A DNA stretch of 64,000 nucleotides from CAWGXZ01 sp963826695 (GTDB lineage Bacteria > Pseudomonadota > Gammaproteobacteria > Burkholderiales > Burkholderiaceae_C). The stretch spans positions 930,001-994,000 of the forward strand of contig CAWGXZ010000004.1 in the NCBI GenBank assembly GCA_963826695.1. The letters are read 5' to 3'. The position numbers and the translations under genes are program-made. Positions 40,760 to 54,425 of the stretch are shown piece after piece. Below the pieces are notes generated by a model, which ran no database searches, was not told the DNA's origin, and saw nothing but the letters and a program-made list of their open reading frames with translations. Position 1 is the stretch's first letter. Each line of letters starts with the position of its first letter.

Positions 40760-40938
40760 CGAAACTCCTAAGCGCGTGGGAAAGGTTAACCCGCGAACCG
40801 GCTCCGCTGCCGATGCGGGCCAGGACGCGAAATCGCCGATCGAGTGTAAGCCGAGGGCCGCTGCGGCGACGGGCCGCGGCGGCTGTGCTCCGGCTGCAAT
40901 AAACTCGCCGCGTTTTCCCAAATCGAAGAGGGTTCGGC
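40760..40938. promoter_or_regulatory. Divergent control region mdh / sdhC
   Basis: This 179-bp gap between divergent TCA operons must contain the promoters for both. The sdhC ribosome site is GAAGAGGG, 7-14 bases before its ATG. A mixed patch CTGCAATAAACTC at about 40893-40905 could be a -10 region for sdhC. I see no clear -35 partner or operator palindrome. No GntR-type regulator gene is adjacent. Confidence 0.4.
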
Positions 40939-41361
40939 ATGGCAGACACCCCGAAGGCGCGACCTGTTTATCGCAACATTCACGTCTCTCAGATCATCAA
41001 GTACCGCCTGCCGCCGGCCGGCATCGTCTCGATCCTGCACCGGGTCAGCGGCGTGATGCTGTTCCTGCTGATGCCCTTCATCATCTGGATGTTCGACACC
41101 AGTGTCACTTCCGAGATGTCCTATGGCCGCTTCACCGCGTTGTTTGCCGCGGGTCTCGGCGGCATCCCGGGCTGGTTCTTCAAGCTCGTCGCGTTGGCGC
41201 TGATCTGGGCCTACCTGCACCACCTGATCGCCGGCGTGCGCCACCTCTGGATGGACATGACGCATGCGGTGGGCCAGGAATTCGGCCAGAAGTCGGCCGT
41301 GGTGACGCTCGTTGCCAGCGTGCTGCTCACGCTGGCGCTGGGCTACAAGCTGTTCTTCTGA
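40939..41361 (+). CDS. sdhC: Succinate dehydrogenase cytochrome b556 subunit
   Basis: A membrane anchor of complex II that helps bind heme b and ubiquinone. It is 140 residues with three hydrophobic helices. It shows the SdhC entry [21 protein letters not shown] (quinone-site Ser and Arg) and the heme-ligand region [16 protein letters not shown]. It is the first gene of sdhCDAB-sdhE-gltA; sdhD follows after 13 bp. Confidence 0.96.
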   Translation: MADTPKARPVYRNIHVSQIIKYRLPPAGIVSILHRVSGVMLFLLMPFIIWMFDTSVTSEMSYGRFTALFAAGLGGIPGWFFKLVALALIWAYLHHLIAGVRHLWMDMTHAVGQEFGQKSAVVTLVASVLLTLALGYKLFF

Positions 41362-41374
41362 AGGAGCGATCGAC

Positions 41375-41745
41375 ATGGCAGGTTCAGGCAGAAGCTATGG
41401 CTCGACCCGGGTGGTCGTGGGTGCCCACTACGGGCTTCGCGACTGGATGTCGCAGCGCGTCACCGCGCTGCTGATGGCGCTCTTCACGCTGGTGGTCGTG
41501 GTGCAGGTCCTCCTGCCGGGCGAGATGGGTTACGACCGCTGGGCCGCAATCTTCTCCAGCCAGTGGATGAAGGTGCTGACCTTCGTCGTCATCGTCTCGG
41601 TGCTCTATCACGCCTGGGTCGGCATGCGCGACGTGTGGATGGACTATGTCAAGCCGGTGGTGACGAGGCTCGCCCTCCAGGTGTTCACGATCGTCTGGCT
41701 GGTGGGCTGCGCGGGTTGGGCGATTCAGGTGCTCTGGAGACTTTG

Positions 41746-41746
<1 letters not shown>
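41375..41746 (+). CDS. sdhD: Succinate dehydrogenase membrane anchor subunit
   Basis: The second membrane anchor of complex II, 123 residues with three helices. The family entry is VVVGAHYGLRDWMSQRVTALLMALF and the heme-ligand segment is VLYHAWVGMRDVWMDYVKP. The ribosome site is AAGGAG. Its TGA overlaps the ATG of sdhA by one base. Confidence 0.96.
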
Positions 41747-43554
<1,808 letters not shown>

Positions 43555-43588
43555 CCCATCCATACCAGTCGAAGGCGACGGAGTCCCC

Positions 43589-44293
43589 ATGACCAAGCGA
43601 ACGTTCCAGATCTATCGCTACGACCCCGACGCGGACGCCAAGCCGCGCATGCAAAGCATCGAAGTCGAGCTCGACGGCAGCGAGCGGATGCTGCTCGACG
43701 CGTTGATGAAGCTGAAGGCCGTCGATCCGACGCTGAGCTTTCGGCGTTCGTGTCGCGAGGGGGTCTGCGGCTCGGATGCAATGAACATCAACGGCAAGAA
43801 CGGGCTCGCCTGCTTGACGAACATGCGCACGCTTCCTGGCGTGGTCGTGCTCAAGCCGCTCCCGGGGTTGCCGGTGATCCGCGACCTGATCGTCGACATG
43901 ACGCAGTTCTTCACGCAGTACAACTCGATCAAGCCGTACCTCGTGAACGACAACGTGCCGCCCGACCGGGAACGCTTGCAATCGCCCGAGGAACGCGACG
44001 AGCTGAACGGCCTCTACGAGTGCATCCTTTGCGCCAGCTGCTCGACGAGCTGCCCGAGTTTCTGGTGGAACCCGGACAAGTTCGTCGGCCCGGCAGGTCT
44101 GCTGCAGGCCTACCGCTTCATTGCCGACAGCCGCGACCAGGACACTGCCGCGCGACTCGACAATCTCGAGGACCCGTACCGCCTCTTTCGCTGCCACACC
44201 ATCATGAACTGCGTTGACGTTTGCCCGAAGGGTCTGAACCCGACCCGGGCAATCGGCAAGATCAAGGAACTGATGGTTCGTCGCGCGGTTTGA
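43589..44293 (+). CDS. sdhB: Succinate dehydrogenase iron-sulfur subunit
   Basis: Carries electrons from FAD to quinone through three Fe-S clusters. It is 234 residues. The [2Fe-2S] ligands are in SCREGVCGSDAMNINGKNGLAC. The [4Fe-4S] set is in CILCASCSTSCP and the [3Fe-4S] set in CHTIMNCVDVCPKGLNP. Its TGA overlaps the TTG start of sdhE. Confidence 0.98.
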   Translation: MTKRTFQIYRYDPDADAKPRMQSIEVELDGSERMLLDALMKLKAVDPTLSFRRSCREGVCGSDAMNINGKNGLACLTNMRTLPGVVVLKPLPGLPVIRDLIVDMTQFFTQYNSIKPYLVNDNVPPDRERLQSPEERDELNGLYECILCASCSTSCPSFWWNPDKFVGPAGLLQAYRFIADSRDQDTAARLDNLEDPYRLFRCHTIMNCVDVCPKGLNPTRAIGKIKELMVRRAV

Positions 44294-44631
44294 GCGCCCC
44301 GGCCGACCCCGAGCGCCGCTCGACGACTGCGGCAGTCGATCAACCGATCGACGCCCGCGCGCTGAGCAAGCTGCGCTGGCGTTGCCGTCGCGGAATGCTC
44401 GAGAACGACCTCTTCATCGACCGCTTTTTCTCCCGCCACGCCGAATCATTGACGCAGCGGCAGTCCGAGGCACTGCTTCGCCTCATGGATCTGGCGGACA
44501 ACGATCTGCTGGACCTGCTGCTCGCACGCCGAGTCGCGGAGGGCGATCTCGACTCCCCCGAGGTTCTCGAGGTGCTCGGCATGCTGATGACCCCGCCCGA
44601 GCGACTGGCCGCCGCCACGCCCGGCCCTTGA
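44290..44631 (+). CDS. sdhE: FAD assembly factor SdhE
   Basis: A small chaperone that promotes covalent flavinylation of SdhA. It is 113 residues. The core [23 protein letters not shown] contains the essential RGM/RGxxE motif, and [16 protein letters not shown] follows. The first in-frame ATG is inside that motif, so the TTG at 44290 overlapping the sdhB stop (TTGA) is the likely start. The 25-residue N-terminus before the fold is longer than in E. coli SdhE. Confidence 0.93.
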   Translation: MSAPADPERRSTTAAVDQPIDARALSKLRWRCRRGMLENDLFIDRFFSRHAESLTQRQSEALLRLMDLADNDLLDLLLARRVAEGDLDSPEVLEVLGMLMTPPERLAAATPGP

Positions 44632-44671
44632 CTTGCTTTCCCTTTCCATCCCAGCCCTCGAAGGAACGACG

Positions 44672-45985
<1,314 letters not shown>

Positions 45986-46004
45986 ACGCGACTTCCCCAG
46001 GCAC

Positions 46005-46033
46005 AAAACCCCGGCCGCGCGCCGGGGTTTTTG
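46005..46033 (+). terminator. Rho-independent terminator after gltA
   Basis: An 11-bp perfect stem AAAACCCCGGC / GCCGGGGTTTT with loop CGCGC, ending in a T-run (46028-46032). This ends the sdhCDABE-gltA transcript. The A-run on the other side would also allow function on the opposite strand. Confidence 0.93.
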
Positions 46034-46112
46034 CTTCCGGGTCGCGATCGGGTTGACGGCGGAACGGTCGCCGCGCGACTGCCCACCGGATTTACACCGA
46101 AGCTCCCCAGGG

Positions 46113-46121
46113 TTGTCCACA
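46113..46121 (+). promoter_or_regulatory. DnaA-box-like 9-mer upstream of dnaB
   Basis: TTGTCCACA differs from the consensus DnaA box TTATCCACA at one position and lies 22 bp before the dnaB start. A single site is weak evidence, but its placement before the replicative helicase gene is suggestive of DnaA control. Confidence 0.3.
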
Positions 46122-46143
46122 GGCGCTGGCGGCTGGCGCTTCT

Positions 46144-47586
46144 ATGATCGACGGCATGTCTGCTGTCTTCACTTCCCCGGCCCTGCCGCACGCTTCCGTC
46201 GACGCGCGAGGCGACGACGAGGTCGCCCGGCTGCGCATCCCGCCGCATTCGATCGAGGCCGAGCAGAGCGTGCTCGGCGGCTTGCTGCTCGACAACAGCG
46301 CCTGGGATCGCGCAGGTGACCTGCTGACCGACAGCGATTTCTATCGCTACGAGCACCGGATGATCTACGCCGCCATCGGCGGGCTGGTCAATGCGACCAA
46401 GCCGGCCGATGTGATCACCGTTTTCGAGCAGCTGCAGGGTCTGGGCAAGGCCGACGAATGCGGCGGCCTGGTCTACCTCAACGCGCTGGCGCAGAGCGTG
46501 CCGAGCGCAGCCAACCTGCGGCGTTATGCCGAGATCGTGCGCGAGCGCGCGGTGCTGCGCAAGCTGATCGCCGCCAGCGACGAGATCGCCACCCAGGCCT
46601 TCAATCCGCAGGGCCGTCCGGTCGACCAGATCCTCGACGAGGCCGAGGGCCGCATCTTCCGTATCGGCGAGGAGGGATCGAAGTCGAAGCAGGGCTTCCA
46701 GAGCATGGACGCGCTGGTGGTGCAGCTGATCGACCGCGTCAACGAGTTGCACGAAAACGGTGCCGAAGAGGTCACGGGCGTGCGCACCGGGTTCTACGAC
46801 CTCGACCGAATGACCGCCGGACTGCAGCCGGGGGACCTCATCGTGCTCGCCGCCCGGCCGTCGATGGGCAAGACCGCCTTTGCGCTGAATATCGGCGAAC
46901 ACGTCGCGGTCAGCGAGGGCCTGCCGGTGGTGGTCTTCTCGATGGAAATGGGCGCGGCACAGCTGGCGCTGCGGATGGTCGGCTCGCTCGGCCGCATCGA
47001 CCAGCAGCACCTGAGAACCGGCGCGCTGCGCGACGACGAGTGGGGGCGTCTGTCGGAGGCGGTGGAGAAGCTCGGCAAGGTCAGCATGTACATCGACGAG
47101 AGCCCGGCGCTGACGCCGACCGAGCTGCGCGCCCGGGCGCGGCGGCAGGCGCGGCATTGCGGCCAGCTCGGGCTGATCGTCGTCGACTACCTGCAGCTGA
47201 TGAGCGGCAGCACCAGCAGCAACGACGAGAACCGGGCCACCGTCATCGGCGAGATCTCGCGCGGTCTCAAGTCGCTGGCCAAGGAGCTCAAGTGCCCCGT
47301 GCTGGCGCTGTCGCAGCTGAACCGCTCGGTCGAGTCGCGCACCGACAAGCGGCCGATGATGAGCGACCTGCGCGAGTCGGGCGCGATCGAGCAGGACGCC
47401 GACGTCATCATGTTCATCTACCGCGACGAGTACTACACCAAGGACGCGTGCAAGGAGCCGGGTGTCGCCGAGATCATCATCGGCAAGCAGCGCAACGGCC
47501 CGACCGGCACCGTCAAGCTGACCTTCCTCAAGCCCTTGACCAAGTTCGACAACCTGGCGCCGGGCAGCGCCGGCGGCGACTACTAG
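46144..47586 (+). CDS. dnaB: Replicative DNA helicase DnaB
   Basis: A hexameric 5'-3' helicase at the replication fork. It is 480 residues. The N-domain (IPPHSIEAEQSVLGGLLLDN) binds primase. The RecA-like C-domain has Walker A AARPSMGKTAFALN, Walker B LIVVDYLQLMSG, and QLNRSVESRTDKRPMMSDLRESGAIEQDADVI with the arginine finger region. The ATG at 46156 (MSAVFTSP) is an equally good start. The partner primase gene dnaG is at the window's right end. Confidence 0.97.
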   Translation: MIDGMSAVFTSPALPHASVDARGDDEVARLRIPPHSIEAEQSVLGGLLLDNSAWDRAGDLLTDSDFYRYEHRMIYAAIGGLVNATKPADVITVFEQLQGLGKADECGGLVYLNALAQSVPSAANLRRYAEIVRERAVLRKLIAASDEIATQAFNPQGRPVDQILDEAEGRIFRIGEEGSKSKQGFQSMDALVVQLIDRVNELHENGAEEVTGVRTGFYDLDRMTAGLQPGDLIVLAARPSMGKTAFALNIGEHVAVSEGLPVVVFSMEMGAAQLALRMVGSLGRIDQQHLRTGALRDDEWGRLSEAVEKLGKVSMYIDESPALTPTELRARARRQARHCGQLGLIVVDYLQLMSGSTSSNDENRATVIGEISRGLKSLAKELKCPVLALSQLNRSVESRTDKRPMMSDLRESGAIEQDADVIMFIYRDEYYTKDACKEPGVAEIIIGKQRNGPTGTVKLTFLKPLTKFDNLAPGSAGGDY

Positions 47587-47608
47587 CGGCTGCCGGCCCC
47601 GGGCCGCT

Positions 47609-47735
47609 CAGCAGGTGTGAAAGAAACCGTAGCGAGCGGCTCGAGGTCGCATTGAGGAGCGCAGCCGGACATGGCGTCCGGCGAGCACCGGAGATGCGAG
47701 ATCGGGCCGCGCAGTAGGTTTACTCACACCTGCTC
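47609..47735. repeat. Long palindromic element, family B, sharing the family A core
   Basis: A 127-bp imperfect palindrome between the convergent dnaB and dnaJ genes. Outer arms AGCAGGTGTGA (47610-47620) and TCACACCTGCT (47724-47734) pair. Inner arms AAACC/GGTTT and a CGAGGTCGCAT-type pair continue the stem. The centre is GCCGGAC-ATGGC-GTCCGGC (47664-47682), flanked by GCGCA and GAGCA exactly as in the element at 4277, but with different arms. The right arm runs into the dnaJ stop codon. Possible roles are bidirectional terminator, structured RNA or mobile palindrome. Confidence 0.88.
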
Positions 47736-48897
47736 AGCTGGTCTTGAACAGGTTCTTCACCTGCTCGGACCATGAGCGGGCCGTCGGGGAATGCTTCTCG
47801 CCACCGGTGCGGAAGGACTCGTCGAGTTCCTTCAGCAGCTTTCGCTGGTGCTCGCTCAGCTTGACGGGCGTCTCGACCGTCACGTGGCAGTACAGATCGC
47901 CCGGATAGCTCGAACGCACGCCCTTGACGCCCTTGCCGCGAAGGCGGAAGGTCTTGCCATGCTGCGTGCCCTCGGGCAGTTCGATCTCCGCCTTGCCGGC
48001 CAGCGTCGGCACCGCGACGGTGCCGCCGAGTGCGGCCAGGGTCATGCCGACCGGAACCTTGCAGTGCAGATCGTCGCCATCGCGCTCGAAGATCTCGTGC
48101 GGCTTGATGCGGATCTCGATGTAGAGGTCGCCCGCCGGTCCGCCGTTGGTACCCGGCTCGCCGTTGCCGGCCGAGCGGATGCGCATGCCTTCGTTGATGC
48201 CCGCCGGAATCTTCACCTCGAGCGTCTTGGTCTTCTTGACCTTGCCCTGGCCGCTGCAGGTGGTGCACGGCTCGGGGATGATCTTGCCGGTGCCATGGCA
48301 ATGCGGACACGTCTGCTGGATGCTGAAGAAGCCCTGGCGCATCGTCACCTGTCCGGCGCCGTTGCAGGTGCTGCAGACCTTCGGGTTGGTTCCCGGCTTG
48401 GCGCCGCTGCCCTTGCAGGTTTCGCAGTTCTCCCAGCTCGGAATGCGAATCTGGCTTTCCTTGCCGCGTGCTGCCTCCTCGAGCGTGATCTCCATGGCGT
48501 ACGAGAGGTCGCTGCCACGGTAGACCTGCTGACCGCCGCGGCGCTGCCCACCGGGGGCGCCGCCGGCGCCGAAGATGTCGCCGAAGATGTCGCCGAAGGC
48601 CTCGGCGAAGCCGCCGAACCCTTCGGCTCCGGGACCACCCGGGCGGAAACCGCCGCCCATGTTCGGATCGACGCCGGCGTGGCCGTACTGGTCGTACGCG
48701 GCCCGCTTCTGCGGGTCCGAGAGCATCTCGTAGGCTTCCTTGGCTTCCTTGAATTGCTCCTCGGCCTTCTTGCTGTTCTCGCCCTGGTTGCGGTCGGGGT
48801 GGAACTTCATCGCCAGCTTGCGGTACGACTTCTTGATGTCTTCGTCGCTGGCGTTGCGGGGGACGCCGAGGGTGTCGTAGTAGTCGCGCTTTGCCAT
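47734..48897 (-). CDS. dnaJ: Chaperone DnaJ
   Basis: A J-domain co-chaperone that delivers clients to DnaK and stimulates its ATPase. It is 387 residues. The J-domain has its HPD motif (KFHPDRNQ, residues 32-39). A Gly/Phe-rich linker spans about 75-115. The zinc-finger domain has all four CxxCxGxG motifs ([32 protein letters not shown]). The C-terminal substrate domain is complete. Its stop lies inside the palindromic element. Confidence 0.98.
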   Translation of the reverse strand: MAKRDYYDTLGVPRNASDEDIKKSYRKLAMKFHPDRNQGENSKKAEEQFKEAKEAYEMLSDPQKRAAYDQYGHAGVDPNMGGGFRPGGPGAEGFGGFAEAFGDIFGDIFGAGGAPGGQRRGGQQVYRGSDLSYAMEITLEEAARGKESQIRIPSWENCETCKGSGAKPGTNPKVCSTCNGAGQVTMRQGFFSIQQTCPHCHGTGKIIPEPCTTCSGQGKVKKTKTLEVKIPAGINEGMRIRSAGNGEPGTNGGPAGDLYIEIRIKPHEIFERDGDDLHCKVPVGMTLAALGGTVAVPTLAGKAEIELPEGTQHGKTFRLRGKGVKGVRSSYPGDLYCHVTVETPVKLSEHQRKLLKELDESFRTGGEKHSPTARSWSEQVKNLFKTS

Positions 48898-48914
48898 GGT
48901 GTTGTCTTCTTAAA

Positions 48915-48950
48915 CGAAAAGCCCCCGTGTGCCATTCGGCCCACGGGGGT
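48915..48950 (-). terminator. Terminator-like hairpin between dnaK and dnaJ
   Basis: On the minus strand, ACCCCCGTG pairs with CACGGGGG across a 12-nt loop that can pair further (GGCC with GGC), followed by CTTTTCG. It lies in the 115-bp gap after dnaK and could partly terminate, giving less dnaJ than dnaK mRNA. Confidence 0.7.
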
Positions 48951-49012
48951 ACTCTGCCAACGGTCGCCGGCGGCGCCGGATGGAAGGCCGCAGCGCGGGC
49001 AGGCCGATCGGC

Positions 49013-50971
<1,959 letters not shown>

Positions 50972-51006
50972 TGTTCTTGCTCCTGATTCGAGATTGCTTG
51001 TCACTG

Positions 51007-51034
51007 AAGTGCGGATAACCTGATGACTTTCAAG
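51007..51034 (-). promoter_or_regulatory. Sigma-32-like promoter upstream of dnaK
   Basis: On the minus strand, CTTGAAA (51028-51034) is a perfect heat-shock -35, followed after 13 bp by CCGCACTT (51007-51014), a 6/8 match to CCCCATNT. It sits 36 bp before the dnaK ATG, between grpE and dnaK, and would give dnaK its own heat-inducible start. Confidence 0.6.
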
Positions 51035-51058
51035 GCTATCGACGCAGCCGAACGCGAT

Positions 51059-51616
51059 TTACTTCGGTGCCGAGACGGTCACCAGCGCCGGCCGAAGCAC
51101 CCGGTCGGCGATCAGATAGCCCTTCTGCAACACGCCGACGATGGTGTTCGCGTCCTGGGTCGAGCCTTCGGGCACCGGCACCACGCTGATCGCCTGGTGC
51201 TGATGGGGATCGAATTTCGCGCCCGGCTGCGGCTCGATGGCGACCACCTTGTTGCGTTCCAGCGCGCTGACCAGCTGTCGCAGCGTCGCATCGACGCCCT
51301 CCAGCAACTGCTCGGGTGTCGCCGCCGGAATGGCGATCGCCGCCTCGAGGCTGTCGCGCACCGGCAGCAGGCTCTCGGCAAAGCTCTCGACGGCGAACTT
51401 TCGCGCCTTGGCCATCTCGTCGTCGGCGCGCCGCCGGGTGTTGTCGGCTTCGGCCTTGGCGCGCAGGTACGCGTCGGCCACCTCGGCATGCCGGGCCTCG
51501 AGATCGTTCAGCTTCTGCTGCAGATCGGGTGCGGGCGACTCGGCAGGTGCGACAGGCTCATCGCCCACAGGGGAGTCGGCCAACGGTTCTTGGTGGTGCA
51601 TTTCAGGGGTCGTCAT
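51059..51616 (-). CDS. grpE: Nucleotide exchange factor GrpE
   Basis: A dimeric exchange factor that releases ADP from DnaK. It is 185 residues. An acidic, disordered N-terminus (residues 1-30) leads into a long coiled coil ([30 protein letters not shown]). The beta-domain signature [42 protein letters not shown] is split here only for description and is complete. It is first of grpE-dnaK-dnaJ. Confidence 0.97.
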   Translation of the reverse strand: MTTPEMHHQEPLADSPVGDEPVAPAESPAPDLQQKLNDLEARHAEVADAYLRAKAEADNTRRRADDEMAKARKFAVESFAESLLPVRDSLEAAIAIPAATPEQLLEGVDATLRQLVSALERNKVVAIEPQPGAKFDPHQHQAISVVPVPEGSTQDANTIVGVLQKGYLIADRVLRPALVTVSAPK

Positions 51617-51642
51617 GGTGGTGCTCTGTCGGGATGCGCCGC

Positions 51643-51670
51643 ATATCGGGTCGCTGCCGACGCTTTCAAC
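51643..51670 (-). promoter_or_regulatory. Sigma-32-like promoter upstream of grpE
   Basis: On the minus strand, GTTGAAA (51664-51670) is followed after 13 bp by CCCGATAT (51643-51650), one mismatch from CCCCATNT. It lies 27 bp before the grpE ATG, in the 96-bp gap after hslR. The same 13-bp spacer is seen before dnaK. Confidence 0.7.
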
Positions 51671-51712
51671 GGGGCAATGGTGGGCGCCGGGAAAATCCGG
51701 CGGCGCGGCGCT

Positions 51713-52162
51713 TCAGGCGTCGGAATCGGGTTCGACGCTGGCGCTCCAGCGGTTCCAGTCGACCAGCTGGCGGCGGTCGCGCTTGGTGGGGCGGCCCTGC
51801 TCCAGTGCCAGCGCCGGCTCGGCGCCCAGGCGTCGCTGCTCGGCCTGGGCGGCACGGCGCGCGACGCTCTCGGCGGTTTCCTCGTACAGCTGCTGCGCGA
51901 CCGGCGCCGGGCCGCGGTGTTCGCTCACGCCCCTGACAACCAGGGTGCGCAGAACCGGCCCCTGGCGCAGTTCGACTCGGTCGTCGGGCCGGACTTCTCG
52001 CGAGGGCTTGGCAGTCTGCTCGTTGACGCTGACCCGGCCCTTGAGTATTTCGTCGGCAGCCAGGCTGCGCGTCTTGTAGAAGCGCGCCGCCCACAGCCAC
52101 TTGTCGAGCCGCACCCGTACGGAGCGTGAATCGGCTTCAGCCTCGCTTCTGGACGTTGTCAT
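51713..52162 (-). CDS. hslR: Heat-shock protein 15 (S4-domain RNA-binding)
   Basis: Hsp15 binds 50S subunits carrying stalled nascent chains and aids recycling. It is 149 residues. The S4 domain is SVRVRLDKWLWAARFYKTRS, LAADEILKGRVSVNEQTAKPSREV and DDRVELRQG. A basic C-terminus follows (RPTKRDRRQLVDWNRW). The ATG overlaps the tctE stop (ATGA), so it may be carried on the tctDE transcript as well as belonging functionally with the heat-shock set. Confidence 0.92.
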   Translation of the reverse strand: MTTSRSEAEADSRSVRVRLDKWLWAARFYKTRSLAADEILKGRVSVNEQTAKPSREVRPDDRVELRQGPVLRTLVVRGVSEHRGPAPVAQQLYEETAESVARRAAQAEQRRLGAEPALALEQGRPTKRDRRQLVDWNRWSASVEPDSDA

Positions 52163-53622
52163 CGCTCGACATTGTCGACGAGCTGAAGCCGCACCACGGC
52201 GTCGAGCCCTGCGACACCTGCGAGACCTGCGAGACCTGCCTGGCCAGCGCGTTCGACCAGCTCGATGCGGCCGCCGAGCGAACGCACGATTTCATGGCAG
52301 ATCGCCAGCCCCAGGCCGGAGCCGCGCAGACGCTGCCCACCCCCACTGCCATCCGCAAAGGGCTCGAAAGGCCGGGTGCGGCGCGCCTCGGGCAAGCCGG
52401 GCCCGCTGTCGGCGATGGTCAGCACTGCCTGTGAGCCGCTGTGCGCAAGGCTCACCGTCAACGGGCCGCCTGGCGGCGTGTGCTTGATGGCGTTGTGGAG
52501 CAGGTTGCGCACCAGTTCACGCAGCGCCCAGGCGGGCGCGCGTATCGGCGCGCGTTCGACATCGAGGGAGAAGTCGAGTCGCCGCTCGGCGAGCAGCGGC
52601 GCCAGGTCGAGCGCGACCGAGCGTGTCACCTCGGCCCAGTCGGTGTTGACCGCCGCCACCGCCGATCGCAGGTGCTCGACCTCGGCCAGCGCCAGCATCT
52701 GGTTGACGAGCTCGGTTGCGCCGGCCACGGTGTGCTCGATCTCCGCCAGCGCGCGAAGGGCGTCGACATCGCCGCGCCGTGCCGACTGCACCTGCGTGCG
52801 CAGCACGGTCAGCGGGGTGCGCAGCTGATGCGCGGTGTCGCGAAGAAAGCGCTTTTGCTGCTGCAGCAGATGGGCGAGCCGGGCCATGACCTGGTTGGTG
52901 GCTTCGAGCAGCGGCTGCAGTTCGGCGGGTGCGTCGGGCGCGGCAATGGCGCTCAGGTCATCGACATGGCGTGCCACGAGGCGGCTGCTGAGTTCGCGCA
53001 CGGGCCATGTGGCCCGTTGCACGACGAAGCCGACGACCAGCGCAATCACCGCCACCAGCAGGGCCTGGCGCCACGCAGTCTCGACCAGGACGCGCCGGGC
53101 CAGTGCCTGACGCAGTTCGAGTGTCTCGGCCACCTGGATCGTCGCCATGCCACCGCCGCCGCGACCGGCCACCGGCTGCAGCAGCACCGCAACGCGCACC
53201 GGCTCCCCGGCGTAGCGATCGTCATAGAAGGCCACCAAGGCCGCGTAGGCGCCCTGCGCGGGCAGGCTGCCGTGCCAGGGCGGAAGGTCGGGATAGCCCG
53301 ACACGGTCTCGCCGGCAAAGCCGGTCACCCGGTAGTACATGCGGCTGCGGTTGTCGGCCTCGAAGGCCTCGAGCGCCGCGTACGGCACGGTGGAATGCAG
53401 TTGCACCGCCGGGCCGCTGCCGCGAATCTCGAGCAATTCGCCGATCGACTTGGCCGAGGCGAGCAGCGTCCGGTCGTAAGCCTCGTCGGCCGAGCGCAGC
53501 GCGTCGCGGTAGAGGCTGGCCGTATTCAGCATCACCAGCACGATCACCGGCAGCAGAATGCCGGCGAGAAGCTGCCAGCGCATCGAGCGGCGGCGACCGT
53601 GTCGCCCGAACAGCGACTTCAT
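52159..53622 (-). CDS. tctE: TctE-type sensor histidine kinase
   Basis: A membrane kinase of a two-component system, probably sensing tri- or dicarboxylates. It is 487 residues. Two membrane segments (about 17-37 and 187-201) enclose a periplasmic 2CSK_N-type sensor domain. Then come a HAMP-like linker and the phospho-acceptor His265 in RDTAHQLRTPLTVLR. The ATPase domain has NLLHNAIKHTPPG, DSGPGL and GSGLGLAICHEIV. Its start overlaps the tctD stop and its stop overlaps hslR. The C-terminus carries Ala-Gly-Leu repeats coded by a 9-bp tandem repeat. Confidence 0.92.
   Translation of the reverse strand: MKSLFGRHGRRRSMRWQLLAGILLPVIVLVMLNTASLYRDALRSADEAYDRTLLASAKSIGELLEIRGSGPAVQLHSTVPYAALEAFEADNRSRMYYRVTGFAGETVSGYPDLPPWHGSLPAQGAYAALVAFYDDRYAGEPVRVAVLLQPVAGRGGGGMATIQVAETLELRQALARRVLVETAWRQALLVAVIALVVGFVVQRATWPVRELSSRLVARHVDDLSAIAAPDAPAELQPLLEATNQVMARLAHLLQQQKRFLRDTAHQLRTPLTVLRTQVQSARRGDVDALRALAEIEHTVAGATELVNQMLALAEVEHLRSAVAAVNTDWAEVTRSVALDLAPLLAERRLDFSLDVERAPIRAPAWALRELVRNLLHNAIKHTPPGGPLTVSLAHSGSQAVLTIADSGPGLPEARRTRPFEPFADGSGGGQRLRGSGLGLAICHEIVRSLGGRIELVERAGQAGLAGLAGVAGLDAVVRLQLVDNVER
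52208..52243. repeat. 9-bp tandem repeat inside tctE 3' end
   Basis: About 3.5 units of CCTGCGAGA-type sequence (52208-52216, 52217-52225, 52226-52234, then a degenerate unit). They encode the AGLAGLAG-type stretch in the last 20-30 residues of the kinase. Being a multiple of three, copy-number change would keep the reading frame. Confidence 0.7.
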
Positions 53623-54292
53623 CCGGCGCGGCGCAGCAGGTAACCCAGCCCGCGCAGCGTGACGAGTTCGAGCGGCATGTGGGCGATCTTGCGCCGCAAC
53701 CGGTAGGCGACGACTTCGATCGCCTCGGCCTGGACCTGCGCCTGCCCTGGAAAGACGGCGGCCGAGAGCCGTTCCTTGGCGACGGCGTGGCCGGGCTGCG
53801 CGAGGAGGGTGCGCAGCAGCGCCGACTCACGGGGCGTCAGCTCGAGCACCTCGTCGCCGAAGTAGATGGCGCCACTTGCCGGGTCGCAGCGCAGCCCGCT
53901 GAATCCGCTGACCGGGGCATCCGCCGCCGCCGCACCGCGCGCCGGCCGAGCGCACGCACCCGCGCTTCGAGTTCGTCGAGGTCGAAGGGCTTGGCAAGAT
54001 AGTCGTCGGCGCCGCTGTTCAGGCCCAGCACGCGGTCGCTCACTGTGGCTCGGGCGGTCAGGACCAGGACCGGCGTGTTCAGCCCTTCGGCGCGCGCAGC
54101 TGCCAGGACATCGAGGCCGTCGCAGCCGGGCAACGAAAGGTCGAGCAGAACGACGTCGGGCACGCTGGCGCGCCAGCGGTCGAGTGCCCGCGCGCCGTCG
54201 GCGCAGCTCACCACCTGGATGCCGCTGCGCTGCAGTGATCGCTGCAGCGATATCTGCAGCGCCAGGTTGTCTTCAATCAGCAGGATTTTCAT
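53619..54292 (-). pseudogene. tctD: TctD-type response regulator, frameshifted between domains
   Basis: An OmpR-family response regulator expected to pair with the adjacent kinase and control tctCBA. The receiver domain is intact in one frame (MKILLIEDNLALQ, phospho-Asp in DVVLLDLSLPG, Lys in DDYLAKPFDLDELEARVRALG). The winged-helix domain (LELTPRESALLRTLLAQPG, RLRRKIAHMPLELVTLRGLGYLL) is in the -1 frame. The shift falls in a GC-only run at about 53921-53950. Read through, the linker RGAAAADAPVSGFSGLRCDPASGAIYFGD-type sequence is continuous. It could be a true mutation or a sequencing or assembly error. As written, the receiver frame stops at 53837 without a DNA-binding domain. Confidence 0.85.
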
Positions 54293-54425
54293 CAACGGGG
54301 GCAGTCGGGTGGCCAGGCTGGCGCTGGCTGTGTTAGCGTTTTCCCGGGGCGATTGGACAGCAGACTGACAGCTTCCGGCCTCAGCATCGTGCCCCTGTGC
54401 ATTCCTCGCGCAAATGGAGACCCTC

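Noticed and set aside
46081..46143. Replication origin at the DnaA-box-like site before dnaB.
   Set aside because: Only one near-match box, no AT-rich unwinding region, and no dnaA/dnaN neighbourhood.
53619..54292. Programmed -1 frameshifting in tctD.
   Set aside because: No slippery heptamer or downstream pseudoknot was seen at the GC-only run, and programmed shifts are not known for this family; mutation or sequence error is simpler.
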